DNA of 64,000 bases from Bremerella sp. TYQ1 (lineage in GTDB: Bacteria; Planctomycetota; Planctomycetia; Pirellulales; Pirellulaceae): assembly GCF_020150455.1 (NCBI RefSeq), contig NZ_CP083740.1, positions 2,232,001 to 2,296,000 on the forward strand. The letters run 5' to 3'. The notes below the pieces were generated by a model that saw only the letters and a list, made by a program, of their open reading frames with translations, was not told where the DNA came from and did not search any database. Below, piece after piece: positions 54,904-63,738 of this stretch. How positions within the stretch are numbered: position 1 is the stretch's first letter; each line of letters begins with the position of its first letter. The position numbers and the translations under genes were made by a program.

Positions 54904-56436
54904 ATGGTAAGTTCCCTCTCCCTCCCCAACCGAGTGTGGTTTGCGATGATCGCAATCGCCCTCGGCCTCATGATCTCTTACCCGCTTTCAGCGCAAGACG
55001 CTGGAACCCCGGCATCGGAAGAAGCTCCGATGGCCGAAGCTGGCGAAGAACGAGCTGAAGAAGCCGCCGCCGAAGAAGGCGACACCGAAGCTGTCGAAGA
55101 AGCTGAAGAACCGCTCACTGCGGAAGAACTCATGGGCGACGTCGACGCGTTGTGGACTTGCTTGGCAGCATTCCTCGTGTTCTTCATGCAGGCTGGTTTC
55201 GCCCTTGTCGAAGCTGGTTTCACGCGTGCGAAGAACGCGTGTAACATCGTGATGAAAAACCTGATGGACTTCTCCATCGGCTCGTTGACATTTTGGCTAG
55301 TCGGTTTCGGCCTCATGTTTGGCGCATCGAATGGCTATTACGGCCACGACATGTTCCTTTTTGATGGTGGCAGTGAAGAAGCACTTGCAGTTAATGGTAA
55401 CGCCGCATTTAACTGGGCATTCCTAATCTTCCAAACGGTCTTCTGTGCGACTGCTGCAACAATTGTTTCTGGAGCCATGGCTGAACGAACCAAGTTTTCC
55501 GCATACTTGGTTTACACCGTCCTGATCACTGTCATTGTCTATCCAATCTTTGGTAGCTGGGCATGGGGTGGATTGTTCGCCGGTGAAGGTTGGCTTGAAA
55601 ACTCCTTCGGCAAAGTCGAAGGGACTGACGACAACTGGTTCTTCTACGACTTTGCTGGTTCGACTGTTGTCCACTCGATTGGTGGCTGGGCCGCTCTCGC
55701 TGGTGCCATCACCATCGGTCCTCGTATCGGTAAGTACACTGCTGACGGCAAAGTGAAGCCAATTCCTGGTCATAGCATCCCACTGGGTGCCCTGGGTGTT
55801 TTCATCCTGTGGTTGGGTTGGTTCGGATTTAACCCAGGTTCGACCACCGCTGTCGGTGGCGGCTCGTTCGCTTACATCGCTGTAACTACCAACCTGGCCG
55901 CTGCGGCTGGCGTTGTCGGTGCGATGATCACCTCCTGGATCATGTTCAGCAAGCCGGACACCTCGTTCAGCTTGAACGGAGCTCTTGCTGGCCTCGTTTC
56001 CATTACCGCTGGCTGTGACGGAATGGCTCCGCACTTTGCTGCTCTGTCTGGTCTAATCGGTGGCGTTCTCGTGGTCCTTTCCTGCGTCATGTTTGACAAA
56101 CTAAAAATTGACGATCCTGTCGGTGCCGTCTCGGTCCATGGTGTGTGTGGTGCCTGGGGTACGCTTGCTATTGGTTTGTTCCACATGGACAACGGTCTTC
56201 TACTTGGCGGCGGCACCAAGCAGTTCGTGATCCAACTGATTGGTATTGCTGCGGGCTTCGTCTGGGCCTTCGGCGTCAGCTTTGTGATCTTCAATCTGAT
56301 CAAGTTCACGATGGGCTTGCGAGTTAGTGCTGAAGAGGAAATGGCCGGTCTCGATATCACCGAGCACGGCATGTACGCCTACCCGGCACACTTGGTCACG
56401 GAAGGCACCAGCCAAGCAGGCCACGTCGCCTCCTAA
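54904..56436 (+). CDS. amt: Ammonium transporter (Amt), second copy
   Basis: A 510-residue Amt channel. Signal peptide (RVWFAMIAIALGLMISYPLSA) followed by a very acidic, Ala/Glu-rich segment of about 45 residues, then eleven membrane helices starting at DALWTCLAAFLVFFMQAGFALVE. The pore histidines are in GSTVVHSIGGWAAL and VSVHGVCGAWGTLA. The C-terminal tail (EEEMAGLDITEHGMYAYP) is the PII-contact region. It is closer to plant/cyanobacterial Amt1 style in length than the first copy. Expressed from the sigma-54 promoter; followed by a terminator and then a PII gene. Confidence 0.97.
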   Translation: MVSSLSLPNRVWFAMIAIALGLMISYPLSAQDAGTPASEEAPMAEAGEERAEEAAAEEGDTEAVEEAEEPLTAEELMGDVDALWTCLAAFLVFFMQAGFALVEAGFTRAKNACNIVMKNLMDFSIGSLTFWLVGFGLMFGASNGYYGHDMFLFDGGSEEALAVNGNAAFNWAFLIFQTVFCATAATIVSGAMAERTKFSAYLVYTVLITVIVYPIFGSWAWGGLFAGEGWLENSFGKVEGTDDNWFFYDFAGSTVVHSIGGWAALAGAITIGPRIGKYTADGKVKPIPGHSIPLGALGVFILWLGWFGFNPGSTTAVGGGSFAYIAVTTNLAAAAGVVGAMITSWIMFSKPDTSFSLNGALAGLVSITAGCDGMAPHFAALSGLIGGVLVVLSCVMFDKLKIDDPVGAVSVHGVCGAWGTLAIGLFHMDNGLLLGGGTKQFVIQLIGIAAGFVWAFGVSFVIFNLIKFTMGLRVSAEEEMAGLDITEHGMYAYPAHLVTEGTSQAGHVAS

Positions 56437-56460
56437 GGCTGCATGTTTGAAAGTCAACCT

Positions 56461-56489
56461 CGCAGGCTGTGCTTTTGGCATGGCCTGCG
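56461..56489 (+). repeat. Stem-loop in the amt 3' region
   Basis: CGCAGGC (56461-56467) pairs with GCCTGCG (56483-56489), 15-nt loop, no T-run; precedes the true terminator. Confidence 0.5.
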
Positions 56490-56541
56490 AAGTTCAAGAA
56501 GACACTTCGGCCTTTGCCTGGGCCAGAAGTTCTACCCCAAT

Positions 56542-56589
56542 GACTTGGAAGGGTGTTCCGCCTCGCTCTTCCAAGTCGGGGTTTTTTTT
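56542..56589 (+). terminator. Intrinsic terminator after the second amt
   Basis: GACTTGGAAG (56542-56551) is the inverse of CTTCCAAGTC (56568-56577), then GGGG and a run of 8 T. It should end most amt transcripts before the PII gene. Confidence 0.85.
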
Positions 56590-56814
56590 ATGCGCTATGC
56601 TTTAGCCAAAAGTACTTAGCCGGATGGAATGGAAGTGGCACTTGGATTCTGCTGTTCAGCTTCTTGCTGTATTCGGAACGCCTAAACTTCTCTACGGCCT
56701 AGTCAATTTCTGTAAGTCTCCAGCGGCCCATCTGGCTGGCACTTGCCCGTTAACGGCACTCGGTTTACATTCGACTGTTTGGAACCCCATCGATCGTTCT
56801 CTCTGGACGCCCCC

Positions 56815-57162
56815 ATGAAACTTGTGATTGCCATCATTCAGCCGAGCCGATTAGAAGCAGTCAAAGAAGCTTTGACCGAAGTGGAAGTCTTCCGCTTGAC
56901 GGTGATGGATTGCCAAGGTTTTGGTCGCCAAAAAGGACAAACTGAGGTCTACCGCGGGCACGAGTTCACAGTAAACCTACTTCGCAAAGTCCAGCTTCAA
57001 ATCGCAGTTAACGAAGACTTTGTTGAGCCGACGATCGACGCGATCGTTAAAGGGGCTCGGTCCAGCGACAAAGGCGAAATCGGCGATGGCAAGATCTTTG
57101 TCGTACCAATGGATGACTGTATCCGTATCCGCACCGGCGAACGTGGCCCGGAAGCGATTTAA
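56815..57162 (+). CDS. glnK: PII nitrogen regulatory protein (Phe51 type)
   Basis: A 115-residue PII protein. The T-loop reads GRQKGQTEVYRGHEFTVNL with Tyr46 but Phe in place of Tyr51, so it cannot be uridylylated at the usual site, unlike the glnB at 15367. The nucleotide-binding residues are kept ([19 protein letters not shown]). Most likely it responds only to ATP/ADP/2-oxoglutarate and gates the adjacent Amt, as in bacteria with an unmodified GlnK. Its stop codon overlaps that of the convergent thioredoxin gene through a palindromic TTAA. Confidence 0.94.
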   Translation: MKLVIAIIQPSRLEAVKEALTEVEVFRLTVMDCQGFGRQKGQTEVYRGHEFTVNLLRKVQLQIAVNEDFVEPTIDAIVKGARSSDKGEIGDGKIFVVPMDDCIRIRTGERGPEAI

Positions 57163-57824
57163 TTATCGCTTCCTTCTGTAGACTCGAGCTCTTCTCGGAT
57201 CTTCTTCGACATCTCACTGAGATCGCCGCTGTATCCAATCCAAACCGCCTTGATTTGGCCATCGCGTCCCACGAGAAAGTTGGTTGGGTATCCAAACTGA
57301 GGGGAAGACTTGACCAGTTCACTTCGCAGCTTTGCCGTGCGATCTAAATAGACGGGCAAGTCAGAATTGTACTGGGCAAGCACCATCTGTGAGTCATGCT
57401 TAAGCCCCTCGACACCTTCCTCGAACGGTTGTATCTGCCCTGGCATCCAACGTCCATCAGCTGCGATGGCAATTAGCTGGAAATCAGGATCATCTGCAAA
57501 GCGCTGACGAATTTCCAGCAGTTCAGGAAACTCCATCAGGCACGGACCACACCACGGTCCCCAGATGTTGATCAGCGACACTTTGCCCGACAGGTCGCTC
57601 GTATCAATGGCTTGCTCGGCGTTGATCATGGCCTCTAATTCCGCAGCAGGCACCGGCATTCCTACCCAAGCATGAGACGCAGAAGGGCCATCGCTGCCAG
57701 GCCCCAGCAGCCAAGCCAACAACATGACGGCCAATCCGGCCAGAATACAGAGTAGAACGAAAAGGACTGTCTTGCCCCGACGACGTGTACCGCGAACCGG
57801 GCAATGAATGGAGAAGTGGGGCAT
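57159..57824 (-). CDS. TlpA/ResA-like membrane-anchored thioredoxin
   Basis: A 221-residue protein with an N-terminal membrane anchor (TVLFVLLCILAGLAVMLLAWLL, about 18-40) and a thioredoxin fold with the WGPWCGPCLMEFP active site. The insertion LIAIAADGRWMPGQIQPFEE after the active site is typical of TlpA/ResA/CcmG-like periplasmic thiol oxidoreductases that serve cytochrome c maturation or disulfide reduction. It matters in a genome with heme c proteins (see 40211). Convergent overlap of 4 bp with glnK. Confidence 0.9.
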   Translation of the reverse strand: MPHFSIHCPVRGTRRRGKTVLFVLLCILAGLAVMLLAWLLGPGSDGPSASHAWVGMPVPAAELEAMINAEQAIDTSDLSGKVSLINIWGPWCGPCLMEFPELLEIRQRFADDPDFQLIAIAADGRWMPGQIQPFEEGVEGLKHDSQMVLAQYNSDLPVYLDRTAKLRSELVKSSPQFGYPTNFLVGRDGQIKAVWIGYSGDLSEMSKKIREELESTEGSDN

Positions 57825-58023
57825 TTCAGACTCGAATTAAGGTTGCATGAAGTTGCGGCAGAACCGTGCCATTTGATTCTATTTTAGAGACACACCGACT
57901 GCTCGTGGCAACTTGCTCAGGCATATTCCAAAGCGAGTTTCCGCGACCAAATCGCCATCTGACGAGATCACTCTGGTATCGATTCCCCCGTAAGGAAATA
58001 ATAGAATATTGTGTTCCCGTCAG

Positions 58024-58075
58024 GCTGTTGTAAAACAGCGGCGGACTGCTTCTGTGTTTTAGAAGCTTAACGCTG
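58024..58075 (+). promoter_or_regulatory. Structured leader of the CYTH gene
   Basis: GCTGTT (58024-58029) can pair with AACAGC (58034-58039), while CAGCG (58036-58040) can instead pair with CGCTG (58071-58075) around the stem GCTTCT/AGAAGC (58048-58053 and 58061-58066). The two folds share bases and exclude each other. This ends 22 bp before the gene. A switch-like function is only a suggestion. Confidence 0.35.
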
Positions 58076-58096
58076 CTTGAAGGATTCACTTTCACG

Positions 58097-58648
58097 ATGA
58101 ATTTCGAGGTCGAACTAAAATTTCCCGTCGACGATTTAGCCCCCATTGAATCGCAATTGGAGGATCTGGGCGGAATCATTGAAGTTCCCAAGCGTCAGGC
58201 GGACAGGTATTACAGCCATCCATCGCGAAACTTCGCCGAAACAGACGAGGCCCTGCGAATTCGCCGAGTTGGCGACCAGAATTTTATTACCTACAAAGGT
58301 CCCAAAGTCGACGATTCGACAAAAACTCGCCGAGAAATTGAGGTTCCGCTCATTTCTGGGGCTACTGGGGCGGCCAATATCGTCGACATGTTCGAGTCAC
58401 TCGGCTTCACACCGGTTGCCGAAGTCACGAAAGATCGCCGCAAATCCCATATCCAGTATGAAGGTTTCGACGTACTGGTTGCCATGGACGAAGTAAAGAA
58501 TCTAGGCAAGTTTGTGGAACTAGAAATCACTTCTGGCGAAGAAGAGATGGAAGCCGCAAAAGAAGTTTTGTCGAAACTGGCGGAGCAACTCGGGCTGTCC
58601 GGAAGTGAACGCCGAAGTTATCTGGAACTGATCTTAGGCTCTGATTAG
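58097..58648 (+). CDS. CYTH-domain phosphohydrolase/cyclase
   Basis: A 183-residue CYTH protein (CyaB/thiamine-triphosphatase superfamily). It has the ExEXK signature EVELKFP at the N-terminus, then RRVGDQNFITYKGPK, TRREIEVPL, RRKSHIQYEG and VAMDEVKNLGKFVELEI, the usual metal and triphosphate tunnel residues. The common name 'class IV adenylate cyclase' may mislead; triphosphatase activity is equally likely. Cytoplasmic, single gene; a run of hairpins follows. Confidence 0.9.
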   Translation: MNFEVELKFPVDDLAPIESQLEDLGGIIEVPKRQADRYYSHPSRNFAETDEALRIRRVGDQNFITYKGPKVDDSTKTRREIEVPLISGATGAANIVDMFESLGFTPVAEVTKDRRKSHIQYEGFDVLVAMDEVKNLGKFVELEITSGEEEMEAAKEVLSKLAEQLGLSGSERRSYLELILGSD

Positions 58649-58653
58649 GGCCG

Positions 58654-58683
58654 AATTTTCCCTGTGATCTTTCTGGGAAAATT
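58654..58683 (+). repeat. Hairpin 1 of intergenic array
   Basis: AATTTTCCC (58654-58662) pairs perfectly with GGGAAAATT (58675-58683), 12-nt loop, just after the CYTH stop codon. Confidence 0.7.
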
Positions 58684-58690
58684 TCCATTT

Positions 58691-58708
58691 CGGGCAAAAC
58701 CTTGCCCG
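58691..58708 (+). repeat. Hairpin 2 of intergenic array
   Basis: CGGGCAA (58691-58697), loop AACC, TTGCCCG (58702-58708): a 7-bp perfect stem with a short stable loop. It is followed by the palindrome CCCCGGGG at 58711-58718. Confidence 0.7.
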
Positions 58709-58735
58709 AGCCCCGGGGTTTTACCTCTCACCGCG

Positions 58736-58777
58736 ACAATTTTCTGTGTGAAGGACCTCTTTTCACGCAGCGATTGT
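58736..58777 (+). repeat. Hairpin 3 of intergenic array
   Basis: CTGTGTGAA (58744-58752) pairs with TTCACGCAG (58762-58770) with one G-T pair, and the stem is extended by ACAAT (58736-58740) with ATTGT (58773-58777) across an internal loop. Confidence 0.65.
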
Positions 58778-58779
58778 TT

Positions 58780-58836
58780 GAGGAAGCCCTGGGTCGTTAA
58801 GTTACCGCGCACTCGGCCTGGGGCTTCCTCTTTTTC
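58780..58836 (+). terminator. Terminator-like hairpin 4 of array
   Basis: GAGGAAGCCC (58780-58789) pairs with GGGCTTCCTC (58821-58830) and is directly followed by TTTTTC. The 31-nt loop is long for a terminator, but the T-run supports an intrinsic stop for the CYTH transcript. Confidence 0.7.
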
Positions 58837-58899
58837 TTGCTTTTAGCCCATTTTGGCCCCCGTCGTCGCCTTATGACGTCCGTTTTATAATGGGGCCTA

Positions 58900-60285
58900 A
58901 TGAGTATTCACCCAAATTCTACTCCGGCGGCTAAATCGATCGCGGATTCTCCGAGCAATATCTCGAATGCTGACAACCACCAGCATGGCCTTCCGATGAA
59001 TGAAGGTGTCTCTCGTAACTTTATGCTTTTGACGCTCTATCAAGTCGTCCTACGTTGCGGCTGGATTTTTAAAACCGAGAGCATCATTATTCCGGCCGTG
59101 CTGGATTTGATCGCCGGTTCAGGTTGGATTCGTGGCTTTCTGCCCATCCTCGGACGAATTGGTCAGAGCTGCCCACCACTGTTATATGCAGACCGCCTTC
59201 GTAATTTGCCGCTGAAGAAGTGGTCTCTCTTCGGAACGTCGCTCGCCATGGCGGTCGCCTTTGGGGGACTAGCCTCGCTATTCATTCCTGGAGTTGATTC
59301 GGCGATTGGCGAATCGGCTATGGTTGTTGGATTCCTGGGGTTCTACTTTCTTTTTTTCTGTGCGACGGGGCTCAATCAACTTGGCTTTGGAACCTCGCAG
59401 GGCAAACTGATCCCGCCTCATCTGCGCGGTCGCTTGATGTTGGCGTCGAATGTTATCGGTGCAATTATCGCCATATCACTTGCTGCCACATTACTTCCGC
59501 GATGGCTGCAAGGAAACGCGATTCAGGTAAATTGGATTTTCGGTTTCGCCGCATTGTCGTTTGTACTCAGCGCGATGACGGTTATTGGCCTACAAGAGAA
59601 ACGTGATCGCACCGAAAAAAAAGCTTTCTCACCGAAGAAATTGTTTTGGGAATCGTTTCTCGTCGTTCGAAATGACCATCGTTTCCGTTGGGTCTGCTTA
59701 ATTGCAGGTGCATTTGGTTTTTCGTTGATGCTTTTCCCGCACTATCAAGCCCTCGCACGCGAGCGTTTAGATGTCGACTTATCGCGGATGATCTTCTGGG
59801 TCATCATCCAGAACGCGGGGACAGCCGTCTTTAGCCTACTGGGCGGTCCATTGGCAGACTGGAAAGGGAATCGCCTGGTCTTGAGAACGATGCTTTTCGG
59901 CGTGATGATCCTGCCGCTCGGCTCGGTGCTCTTGGTTCATTCCGGCGAAGTCGGCTTACACTTGTTCGACTGGCTGTTTCTGTTTGTCGGCGTGACGCCT
60001 ATCACGTTTCGCGCTTTCACCAACTATACGCTGGAACTTGTTCCCGCCGAATTGCATCCGCGTTACCTGGCCACGCAAAGCCTGTGCATTGCCGTTCCCA
60101 TGGTGCTTTCACCACTGGTTGGCTTACTGATCGACCTGACAAGCTTTGAAGTCGTCTTCTGCGGAATCGCAGTTATTTTGTTTGGGGGCTGGCTTATGAC
60201 ATGGTCACTCGTCGAACCGCGTCACGAGCCTGGACACCACGTTCAATATGGCGAAATGGATGTCGACCCCGAAGACGAAGTCTAG
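58900..60285 (+). CDS. Major facilitator superfamily transporter
   Basis: A 461-residue protein with about 12 membrane helices in two halves joined by a basic cytoplasmic loop (EKRDRTEKKAFSPKKLFW, near residue 235). No substrate motif is clear, and the second half has QNAGTAVFSLLGGPLADWKGNR, the typical MFS motif A equivalent. The start at ATG 58900 gives a 33-residue hydrophilic N-terminus; an ATG at 58996 (MNEGVSRNFML) is a real alternative, since a TATAAT at 58886-58891 lies too close to 58900 for a normal leader. Its stop codon overlaps the next gene's stop in a palindromic CTAG. Confidence 0.85.
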   Translation: MSIHPNSTPAAKSIADSPSNISNADNHQHGLPMNEGVSRNFMLLTLYQVVLRCGWIFKTESIIIPAVLDLIAGSGWIRGFLPILGRIGQSCPPLLYADRLRNLPLKKWSLFGTSLAMAVAFGGLASLFIPGVDSAIGESAMVVGFLGFYFLFFCATGLNQLGFGTSQGKLIPPHLRGRLMLASNVIGAIIAISLAATLLPRWLQGNAIQVNWIFGFAALSFVLSAMTVIGLQEKRDRTEKKAFSPKKLFWESFLVVRNDHRFRWVCLIAGAFGFSLMLFPHYQALARERLDVDLSRMIFWVIIQNAGTAVFSLLGGPLADWKGNRLVLRTMLFGVMILPLGSVLLVHSGEVGLHLFDWLFLFVGVTPITFRAFTNYTLELVPAELHPRYLATQSLCIAVPMVLSPLVGLLIDLTSFEVVFCGIAVILFGGWLMTWSLVEPRHEPGHHVQYGEMDVDPEDEV

Positions 60286-61139
60286 CTACTAGCGCTTCGG
60301 TAGCTCTTTAGCGACATCTTAAAGACCCAGCGAGAGAACAACAGGCTCATCGCTGTGGCAATCACCATGTAGCCAGACAGCAGCCACTTGTCGTAGGGAT
60401 CGACGCCCATGGGCTGAGCCAATATTCGTGCCGGCACATTCACGACGATTAAAATCGGAACGGCAAACGTGAAAATCATTTTCAACGTCAAGCCAAGTGT
60501 ACCGGCGTTGTAGATCTCCATCGGGTATCGAGAAAAGCTGGTGATGTAAAACCAGAAGTCATAGAGCGAAGTATTTCTGCCGAGCCAGATACTGGAAGCG
60601 GCGAGCACAATCATCAGGCTATATAGAATGGCGACACCGCATGCCAGGAAAACCAAGTACAAAGCAATCATGCCGACGGTAAGCTCGATCGGTTCGTTCA
60701 CGCGATGCGTCAGCTGAAACAAACTAATCGACATCAGCAAAATGCCGAACAGAAAGTTAGCAGTCGATGGCCAATTTACTTTCTCGAAGCTGATTAAAAA
60801 CTGAGTATCGATCGGCTTCAGCAGGGCAAAATCAAGCTTTCCAGTTCGGATCAGTTCGGAGAATTCTTGAATGTTCGGCATGAAGAACATCTGCACCAGA
60901 CTATTCACTAACAATGTGGTCGCCAGGAAAACAAAGAACTCCCACTTTCCCCAACCGGTGTTGTTTCCTATGGAACTGGTGTAACTGAATATGAGCAAAT
61001 AGAAGCCCAAGTTCATGATCACCCAGGACAGACTCGAAACACATTCGATCCAAAAGTTCGAGCGAAAGCTCAAGTCTCGAACCAAACTGTTCCGCAGGAA
61101 CATGTAAAAAACGCTGCCGTACGAAGGCCGTTCGTTCAT
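60282..61139 (-). CDS. ABC-2 type permease subunit
   Basis: A 285-residue membrane protein with six helices, of the ABC-2 permease type (COG3694). It has characteristic SLVRDLSFRSNFWIECVSS near the N-terminus and ELIRTGKLDFALLKPIDTQFLISF in the middle. Second permease of a three-gene exporter with the ATPase at 62012 and the permease at 61145, 5 bp apart from the latter. The exporter type is found in many bacteria; the substrate is unknown. Confidence 0.9.
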   Translation of the reverse strand: MNERPSYGSVFYMFLRNSLVRDLSFRSNFWIECVSSLSWVIMNLGFYLLIFSYTSSIGNNTGWGKWEFFVFLATTLLVNSLVQMFFMPNIQEFSELIRTGKLDFALLKPIDTQFLISFEKVNWPSTANFLFGILLMSISLFQLTHRVNEPIELTVGMIALYLVFLACGVAILYSLMIVLAASSIWLGRNTSLYDFWFYITSFSRYPMEIYNAGTLGLTLKMIFTFAVPILIVVNVPARILAQPMGVDPYDKWLLSGYMVIATAMSLLFSRWVFKMSLKSYRSASS

Positions 61140-61144
61140 CTGGC

Positions 61145-61996
61145 TTAACCTCCGTACGCGCTATATTGCTTCACGCCATAATGAAACGCGAACCGTGAAG
61201 CGACAATGAAAAAGACGACCCAGCCCACTTGGACGATCAGCCCCCACATCAACTCGGCTCCGGTGATTTTCTCCAGAAACACTGCGGCGGGGAAATAGGC
61301 GAGGTACATCAGCGGCAACGATTTAACAATCATCGACCACGGTCCACCCAGTTCGTTCAACATATCCAGCGGGAACATATGCCCCGACAGGAAAAAAGTG
61401 AACAGCATGTAGACGAACAACAATGAACGAACTTCGAGAAACCAAAACCCAATCATGCCGATCGTGGCTTCCATAAAGAAGCCCAGCATGAATGCCAAGA
61501 TGAGGGAGAAAAAATATGCCGCTAAAACATTCGCTGGCGGCCAGCCATCGACGAAATAGCCACGGCACAGAAAGAACACAATCGCGAATGGAATCAGTGC
61601 GACAATGTAGTAGGTCAGTTTGTGGGCAATACGATTTAACAAAAAGAACGAGATCAAGTCCAACGGCTGGATCAGGTACTTTTTGATTTCTCCTTCGCGT
61701 ATCTGCAGCGCGATTCCAGATGCCAAACCAGGCATACTCGAAAAAGCTCGCGAAACCGTCGAAAGCAAGTAATACGCAACAATGTTGTAGTACGTATACC
61801 CAACAATCTCTTCGCCGGCCGTGCTTCCTTCGCCACGAGCCGAAAAGATGGCCGACCACAGAAAGATCTGCGTAACAATCGGCAGGAATCGCATCAACGT
61901 TCCCAGCATGAAGTCGCCACGATAGACGAGCTTCTCATAGAAATTGATCTGAAAAATGGCCCACCAGGTGGAGGCCCTTGCGGCGAGATCCGCCAT
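61145..61996 (-). CDS. ABC-2 type permease subunit
   Basis: A 283-residue six-helix permease (COG4587 type). It begins WWAIFQINFYEKLVYRGDFM and has LQIREGEIKKYLIQPLDLISF, which parallels the sequence ELIRTGKLDFALLKPID in its partner, so the two permeases are paralogs. It lies 15 bp downstream of the ATPase and 5 bp upstream of the partner; the three genes form an operon. Confidence 0.9.
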   Translation of the reverse strand: MADLAARASTWWAIFQINFYEKLVYRGDFMLGTLMRFLPIVTQIFLWSAIFSARGEGSTAGEEIVGYTYYNIVAYYLLSTVSRAFSSMPGLASGIALQIREGEIKKYLIQPLDLISFFLLNRIAHKLTYYIVALIPFAIVFFLCRGYFVDGWPPANVLAAYFFSLILAFMLGFFMEATIGMIGFWFLEVRSLLFVYMLFTFFLSGHMFPLDMLNELGGPWSMIVKSLPLMYLAYFPAAVFLEKITGAELMWGLIVQVGWVVFFIVASRFAFHYGVKQYSAYGG

Positions 61997-62011
61997 GTTC
62001 CTCTCCTGTGC

Positions 62012-63040
62012 TTAGCTCGACGCTTCGGCCATCTTCTTTTCGTTGTCCGAGGTGTCGCCGGGATGGGCCAACGAGAACACATCGGCAATGACTTCTTCCA
62101 ACGGCGGATCTTCCACGCCAACGTCGGCAAGCTCGTACTGATCGAGGATGGAAGCCAAAACCTCGCCGACTTTAGCCCGATCGACGCGTAGTTTGACTTT
62201 CGGGAAGTCCTCGGAAATCAGATCGCCGAATCGAGATAGATTGCTTGAAGCAGCATCTTCGTTGAATGTCAGCGTCAGAATTTTATAACCGCCAAAGCGA
62301 TCGATAATGCCGCTTAGCGAGCCGTCATAGATGATCAGCCCATGCGCGATGACCACCACACGCTGGCAAAGGGCGGCGATGTCTTTCATGTAGTGGCTTG
62401 TCAGCAGAACAGTGATTTTACGTTCCTGCTGATAGTGCTTCAGAAATTGCTGAATATTGTGCTGGGCGACCACGTCCAGCCCAATCGTCGGTTCATCAAG
62501 GAACAAAACATCGGGCGAGTGGAGCAGGGCGGCGATCAGCTCCATCTTCATTCGCTCGCCGAGAGACAACGCTCGAACCGGCTGGGCAAGTAATTCCTGA
62601 ACACCTAGCAAATCAACCAACTCGTCCTGCGTTCGCTGGAATTGATCAGCATCGATCCGATATATTTTCTGATGAAGCCGGAAACTATCTTGGGCTGGCA
62701 AATCCCACCAGAGTTGGTTTTTTTGGCCCATCACCAACGCAAATCGGCGTCGGTAGGCGTTATCTCGATGCCACGGAACGTGCCCCATGACCTCGGCGGA
62801 ACCAGAAGTCGGATTAATGACGCCTGAAAGCAGCTTCAGCGTGGTCGTTTTTCCTGCCCCATTGGGGCCCAGGAAGGCGACGAATTCCCCCTGGTCGACC
62901 GTCAAGTCGATTCCTTTGACCGCCTCGACCGTCTTGTATTGCCGGTGAAACAGCCCGCGAATCGAGGAAAGCAGGCCTTCTTGCTTCTGATAGACCTGAT
63001 AAGTCTTAGTCAGCTTTTCTATTTGGATGATCGGTGCCAT
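62012..63040 (-). CDS. ABC transporter ATP-binding protein (ABC-2 exporter)
   Basis: A 342-residue ABC ATPase of the COG4586 type. Walker A is [18 protein letters not shown], the signature motif is the family-typical [10 protein letters not shown], and Walker B is [12 protein letters not shown]; the switch His is in LLTSHYM. The C-terminal accessory domain (about 240-342) is longer than the minimal unit. First gene of the three-gene exporter on the minus strand, divergent from ispF. Confidence 0.94.
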   Translation of the reverse strand: MAPIIQIEKLTKTYQVYQKQEGLLSSIRGLFHRQYKTVEAVKGIDLTVDQGEFVAFLGPNGAGKTTTLKLLSGVINPTSGSAEVMGHVPWHRDNAYRRRFALVMGQKNQLWWDLPAQDSFRLHQKIYRIDADQFQRTQDELVDLLGVQELLAQPVRALSLGERMKMELIAALLHSPDVLFLDEPTIGLDVVAQHNIQQFLKHYQQERKITVLLTSHYMKDIAALCQRVVVIAHGLIIYDGSLSGIIDRFGGYKILTLTFNEDAASSNLSRFGDLISEDFPKVKLRVDRAKVGEVLASILDQYELADVGVEDPPLEEVIADVFSLAHPGDTSDNEKKMAEASS

Positions 63041-63095
63041 GTGCAGATTATAGACCAGGGGGGTAAATCCGGACAGTTGTCCGGGGCCCCTCGCG

Positions 63096-63124
63096 TTGTG
63101 GCAATATGGGGTATTCGCTATAAT
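63096..63124 (+). promoter_or_regulatory. Sigma-70-type promoter of ispF
   Basis: TTGTGG (63096-63101), a 17-bp spacer and TATAAT (63119-63124). The -10 box is perfect, the -35 box has 3 of 6 matches. Located 84 bp before the ispF start in the divergent region. Confidence 0.65.
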
Positions 63125-63207
63125 CGCCGCGCTTTCGGGCGTGTTTTCCGGTCAGGGAGATCGGAACGTGACCCAGCGAGGAACGATCGCTTCGGGAAAT
63201 ATTAGGG

Positions 63208-63684
63208 ATGATACGTATTGGGCTCGGACACGACACCCATCGTCTAGCCGACGGGGGGCCATTGATTCTTGGTGGCCTCGAAATTCCGCACGATAAACAC
63301 TTGGTCGGACACAGCGACGCCGATGCTTTGATGCACGCCATCACGGACGCGTTACTCGGTGCGGCGAATCTTCCAGATATTGGGCAGCTTTTTCCCAATA
63401 CGGACGACCTCAACAAGGACCGAGCGTCGAGCGAATTTCTTCAGCTTGCCTATCAAAAAGTCCTTGACGAAGGTTGGACACTCATCAACCTCGATTGCGT
63501 CATTCACTCGCAGCGTCCCAAGCTGGCCGATTTGAAGTCGCTGATGCAAATTCGTATCGCCGAAATCTTACATGTCTCGCCAGAAGATATCGGTATCAAA
63601 GCCAAAACCGGTGAAGGCGTTGGAAGTGTCGGTCGTGAAGAAGCGATCGAAGTTCAATGCGTTTGCCTGCTGAAAAGAGCCTAA
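63208..63684 (+). CDS. ispF: 2-C-methyl-D-erythritol 2,4-cyclodiphosphate synthase
   Basis: A 158-residue enzyme of the MEP isoprenoid pathway that closes CDP-ME-2-phosphate to the cyclic diphosphate. The zinc site is visible: GLGHDTHRL (Asp8, His10) and HSDADALMHAITDALLGA; ends with AKTGEGVGSVGREEAIEVQ. Complete, normal length. It is followed by cysS 54 bp downstream, probably in one transcript. Confidence 0.97.
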   Translation: MIRIGLGHDTHRLADGGPLILGGLEIPHDKHLVGHSDADALMHAITDALLGAANLPDIGQLFPNTDDLNKDRASSEFLQLAYQKVLDEGWTLINLDCVIHSQRPKLADLKSLMQIRIAEILHVSPEDIGIKAKTGEGVGSVGREEAIEVQCVCLLKRA

Positions 63685-63738
63685 TCCCCCTCCAACTTAG
63701 CCGAACCACCCGCACCTATTGCGGTCTAAAGGAAGATC

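Larger units (their letters stand above)
56437..56814. other. Region between amt and the second PII gene
   Basis: About 380 bp. It has a hairpin (CGCAGGC/GCCTGCG at 56461-56489), an intrinsic terminator (56542-56589) and, ahead of the PII gene, a degenerate sigma-54-like box CGGCAC-N5-TTACA at 56754-56769 in which the conserved -12 G is changed. TGGCAC also occurs at 56636 and 56737 with wrong spacing. No ORF of note. Confidence 0.45.

Noticed and set aside
56636..56742. Two TGGCAC boxes before the second PII gene
   Set aside because: Neither has a GC at the required 10-bp distance, so they do not make -24/-12 promoters.
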